Source: Polychytrium aggregatum (lineage: Eukaryota > Chytridiomycota > Chytridiomycetes > Polychytriales). From it: a DNA stretch of 30,616 nt. Shown one piece after another: positions 27,837 through 30,616 of this stretch (its first letter is position 1; each line of letters begins with the position of its first letter). The stretch is from the NCBI RefSeq assembly GCF_025602895.1, contig NW_026516494.1:1-30616 (forward strand), written 5' to 3'. The notes under the pieces were generated by a model. It had not been told where the DNA came from and ran no database searches. It saw only the letters and a list, made by a program, of their open reading frames with translations. A program made the translations under genes and the position numbers.

Positions 27837-27965
27837 GGCAGCACTAGGCTGCAACAGGAGTAAATAGGCTTGCCTGTGTACTCAACGTGCCGGGGTACCA
27901 ACCTGTTGGACCTGATGGCTTGTCTTCTTGAATAAAGTTGACTATAGTAACAAAAAAAAAAAAAA
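27837..27965 (+). other. LINE copy C 3' UTR and A14 tail
   Basis: It is the same 115-base 3' UTR as in copies A and B, with AATAAA followed by 14 A at 27952-27965. The next base is already inside copy D. Confidence 0.9.
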
Positions 27966-28549
27966 TCGACTTGACCAGGACCCACGCACAGCAGTGTGTG
28001 GATCCGCATCAAGTCCTGGTCCGCAAGGTCGCAGCCCTCAAGACGGCCCACCCGACTTGGGTGGAAAGTGGTATAGCCGGAGTGGGACCAGTGGACAAGC
28101 TGCTGGACCTGCTCAGTTTCGATCGCACTCCCCCTCGCAGTCGCACCCCTCCCGCACTTGGATCACTTGCTGCTCATGTACCCGCTCCCCGCACTGCCTT
28201 CCGAGCATTCGCACTAGGTGCACACCCAGCACCACCACCCACTCCCACACCCAGTGTAGTCCCGCCCTTGCAGTCTCTCCCTGCACCCTCATCACAGCGT
28301 AGTATAGTGTCAGCACTTGTCATTCCACCACCCCGACCTCCCCTCGATCCTGCTGTTCCCTTGTGGGAACTGCTTGAAAATGTGTTCACCCGCTTGGTCT
28401 CAGACCTTGTGGGCAGCTGAGGCAGCACTAGGCTGCAACAGGAGTAAATAGGCTTGCCTGTGTACTCAACGTGCCGGGGTACCAACCTGTTGGACCTGAT
28501 GGCTTGTCTTCTTGAATAAAGTTGACTATAGTAACAAAAAAAAAAAAAA
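27966..28549 (+). mobile_element. LINE copy D, 5'-truncated, head-to-tail behind copy C
   Basis: It starts TCGACTTGACC, equal to about 27383 in copy C, directly after the tail of copy C. It contains the last about 150 codons of ORF2 (stop 28418-28420), the 3' UTR and an A14 tail (28536-28549). It has a handful of substitutions relative to A, B and C, e.g. CACTAGGTG for CACTTGGTG and CTGCTTGAA for CTGCTCGAA. Confidence 0.93.
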
Positions 28550-28805
28550 TCACAGCGTAGTATAGTGCCAGCACCTGCCACTCCACCACCCCGACCTCCC
28601 CTCGATCCTGCTGCTCCCTTGTGGGAACTGCTTGAAAATGTGTTCACCCGCTTGGTCTCAGACCTTGTGGGCAGCTGAGGCAGCACTAGGCTGCAACAGG
28701 AGTAAATAGGCTTGCCTGTGTACTCAACGTGCCGGGGTACCAACCTGTTGGACCTGATGGCTTGTCTTCTTGAATAAAGCTGACTATAGTAACAAAAAAA
28801 AAAAA
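28550..28805 (+). mobile_element. LINE copy E, 5'-truncated, head-to-tail behind copy D
   Basis: It starts TCACAGCGTAG directly after the tail of copy D, covers the last about 43 codons of ORF2 (stop 28676-28678), the 3' UTR and an A12 tail (28794-28805). It carries the most differences from the other copies, including AATAAAGCTGAC for AATAAAGTTGAC, and shares D-specific changes such as CTGCTTGAA. Confidence 0.92.
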
Positions 28806-29398
28806 TCGACGATCCAGGCGGCGATTCTACATCGCCTTGCTTGACGCCGTTGTATGGCGCAATGGTGTCGGCTCGATTGACGCCATCTGTGTGCTGGATG
28901 TGAGTCGAGTTGGCCAAGGCGATCGCCGGGTTGGGATTGTCCGGCACTGATGAAGGTGGTCGGAATGTTCGGAGTGGTCCGAACGGTACTGGAACAGCCT
29001 CTTTGAGTCGTGAGGGTGGAACAACAAAGCTCCTGTCTTCCTGGCCGTCGGCAGAAACGAGGCGAGCACGAACAACAAAGTTCGAGGCTTCGGTCATAAG
29101 CGCGGAACTGGACAAACCGGCGATTTGCATCAACATCAGCATCGGCGCTTGGAGGGACCGATGGGACTGAAAGGGTGCCAAGCGACACGCAATCTTGATT
29201 CAAGCGAACCAGCGATCAATGCGACATTCGCTCATGGGAATGCAAATGCCAGCGGTGTCATGACACTTGCTCTGAAACTAAGCTTCCGTCGTGCTCCTGC
29301 CGGAGGAGCTGCAGGACAGGAACAGGATCGATCGGACGTCCGTGACGCCGTGAGCCAAACCCCGAGCGACGAACCCTCGTGGGCTGATCGATGATCGT
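28806..29398. other. Flank after the LINE array; ambiguous coding potential
   Basis: This is not LINE or LTR sequence. Plus-strand codons 28809-28949 are open and protein-like (FYIALLDAVVWRNG), with a GTGAGT donor-like site at 28900-28905. The minus strand is also open from 29181 down into copy E (containing NFVVRARLVSADG). I cannot tell which, if either, is a host exon cut by the LINE array. Confidence 0.3.
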
Positions 29399-29621
29399 CA
29401 AGATATATACGGGATCACTCAGCTGCCGGCGAAAGTTGGGATATAGTCAATGAAAGTTATCTCGCGAGAGTGGCGAGCACGAAGGCCGATGCAATATTGC
29501 TGACAACAGCACGAGGCGACTACACGAACAATATCCCCGAGCCATCGAACATACAACCCACCCGAGCAGACAAACTGGATGAGCAGCCAAATCCGCGCCC
29601 CAAGTCGTCTGCGTTGTCTGA
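29399..29621. other. Non-coding-looking stretch with TATATA motif
   Basis: A TATATA motif lies at about 29404 in AGATATATACGGG. No convincing open frame or RNA gene is visible; promoter function is speculative. Confidence 0.25.
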
Positions 29622-30110
29622 TACCCACCATTTCGCGATGTGTGTGTGGTGCTGTGGATTGCAAATGGTGGGGATGCGGCTTTCCCCGAGGCGATTGATC
29701 CATATCGTGATGAGCCCAGATGGCCCAGGGCAATCAGCACGAGTCTTGCAAATTCTTTGGGCGCAGATATGGCATCCAGCTCGATACAGGACCTGTCGGA
29801 TAAACTTGGACTTGGATCACAACCAGGTGAATTGGCGGGCAACCACCGATCCGGGCAACAAACAGCATTGTTGCGTTGGCTATTGGTTGTGTACTTGGCC
29901 AGCGTCGGGCCCCTGCCAGACACACTTACTCATGTTGCAAGAACGGTGGGCTGTGGGCTGGATGCTCTGTTTCCAACACAAGTAACTGTTGCGGTGATCA
30001 AAGTTGATGATTGTTTGGCCAGACCTTTCCATGCCAGTATGACTCAGAATTTTACCCGGGCCAGTGGATTGAGAGTAAATAGTGAGGACAGCGGAGCAAC
30101 CCCGCAATGA
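29622..30110 (+). CDS. Unrecognised open frame, possible host exon
   Basis: The frame is open from the stop at 29619 to the TGA at 30108-30110, about 160 codons. It has no ATG near its start; the first in-frame ATG is near 29769, before ASSSIQDLSDKLG. The second half has a protein-like mix (LLRWLLVVYLASVG) that could be a membrane-spanning or buried helix, then ends with a Ser/Thr-rich tail. It matches no family I know, and the reverse strand is also open over much of it. It may be an exon of a host gene or chance. Confidence 0.25.
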   Translation, partial: YPPFRDVCVVLWIANGGDAAFPEAIDPYRDEPRWPRAISTSLANSLGADMASSSIQDLSDKLGLGSQPGELAGNHRSGQQTALLRWLLVVYLASVGPLPDTLTHVARTVGCGLDALFPTQVTVAVIKVDDCLARPFHASMTQNFTRASGLRVNSEDSGATPQ

Positions 30111-30398
30111 TCCTCCGCCAGCTTCCCACCCCCTCATCGGCCAGTTCGGCATGGCCTCAGCCGCCAAGCCCAGGTTGCCAGATGAAGGACTCAAGCTCTG
30201 ACGAATGTGTCTCGTGCTTGGTGGCAACTCCTTTCATCATCGGATACAAAACTGGCGGTGGATCGCCTTTCGATCGCCCGATTGCGATCCTCAACGAGCA
30301 CCACCTCCGTCGCTATGCATCTCAAAATCATTCGCATCCACGTCCACCGGTCCCAGTCGACTGGTCCTCGTTCTGGCCCAAGCACCTACTGCTACATC

Positions 30399-30616
30399 AT
30401 GGGGCAGAAGCCCCAAACCTGTGTTCGATGTAACTCCCATCATGATCGGCCGCATGGCAAGAGCGGCGAGGAGCTTGACCTTGAAGAGTCGCTCCGGGAG
30501 AACTACATCGAGGCATTTGATATGATCCGCACATCCACCGCCCCCACAACACACGATCCCGTCGAACTCCAAACAGCCTACAACACCATCGTGAACAGCG
30601 AGCTGGTTCCATGGCT
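30399..30616 (+). CDS. Partial unrecognised protein, start of a possible host gene
   Basis: The frame is open from 30186 to the window end. ATG codons lie at 30315 and 30399; I prefer 30399, since the sequence after it looks more protein-like. It starts with a Cys/His cluster (C-x2-C, then HH and another His within ten residues) that might bind metal, then an acidic, helix-like segment (LEESLRENYIEAFDMIR). The 72 codons visible are too few to assign a family, and the rest lies beyond the window. Confidence 0.4.
   Translation, partial: MGQKPQTCVRCNSHHDRPHGKSGEELDLEESLRENYIEAFDMIRTSTAPTTHDPVELQTAYNTIVNSELVPW

Larger units (their letters stand above)
21925..27965 (+). mobile_element. LINE copy C body (ORF1, ORF2, 3' UTR, A14 tail)
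   Basis: This is the main part of the only near-full-length LINE copy; it continues from 16457 across Ty3-B2. It has two ORFs overlapping as ATGA, an endonuclease and RT in ORF2, a short 3' UTR with AATAAA and 14 A at 27952-27965. The layout fits L1- or Tad-like LINEs; the exact clade is not certain. No RNase H domain was seen. Confidence 0.93.

Noticed and set aside
28174..29181. 335-codon minus-strand frame across copies D and E
   Set aside because: It repeats the same LINE-antisense peptide through the poly-T tracts; only its first 125 codons are outside the LINE and were noted as ambiguous.
29447..29923. 158-codon minus-strand frame in the right flank
   Set aside because: Composition is random-looking (Ser, Cys, Pro, Arg) and it competes with the plus-strand frame at 29622-30110, which looks somewhat better.

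Overview
This is a repeat-only stretch of a GC-rich eukaryotic genome: five copies of one non-LTR retrotransposon (LINE) family, pierced by three full-length Ty3/gypsy LTR retrotransposons. TATA boxes, AATAAA signals, templated A-tails, chromodomain integrases and the style of the LINE proteins suggest a fungus, possibly an early-diverging (chytrid-like) one; this is inference and the species cannot be read from the sequence. I see no rRNA, tRNA, CRISPR array or bacterial-type gene.

Layout. (1) 1-9178: LINE copy A, lacking its 5' part, split inside ORF2 by Ty3-A (2225-8298, + strand, 419-bp LTRs, 5-bp target duplication TCTAC). (2) 9179-15361: LINE copy B, a 5'-truncated copy starting directly after the A-tail of copy A, split by Ty3-B1 (9196-14662, - strand, 309-bp LTRs, target duplication CCAAG). 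(3) 15362-16407: no recognisable gene; holds a 7 x 20-bp tandem repeat and probably some or all of the 5' UTR of the next LINE. (4) 16408-27965: LINE copy C, the only one with ORF1 and a complete ORF2; its ORF1 is cut after about 15 codons by Ty3-B2 (16458-21924, - strand, target duplication ATCGC). (5) 27966-28805: two more 5'-truncated LINE copies, D and E, each fused directly to the A-tail of the copy before it. (6) 28806-30616: non-repeat flank with only weak candidate coding segments, one running off the window end.

How the parts work. The LINE encodes an ORF1 protein with a Cys-rich segment and an ORF2 protein with an apurinic-type endonuclease and a reverse transcriptase; the two ORFs overlap as ATGA, suggesting coupled termination and re-initiation. 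Both Ty3 families encode Gag with a CCHC knuckle and Pol in the order protease, RT, RNase H, integrase, chromodomain. In both, pol lies in the -1 frame of gag and the overlap carries the same slippery heptamer GGGAAAC in register, followed after 7-8 nt by a potential pseudoknot (Ty3-A) or long hairpin (Ty3-B). They differ in priming: Ty3-B has a TGG-type tRNA primer site touching its LTR, whereas Ty3-A has none and instead shows a 12-nt complementarity between its primer-site region and its predicted RNA 5' end, as in self-priming Tf1-like elements.

Age. The LTRs of each element look identical by eye and the two Ty3-B copies encode identical proteins, so the insertions are recent and younger than the LINE copies they hit. 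LINE copies A, B and C are nearly identical in their 3' parts, D differs slightly and E most.
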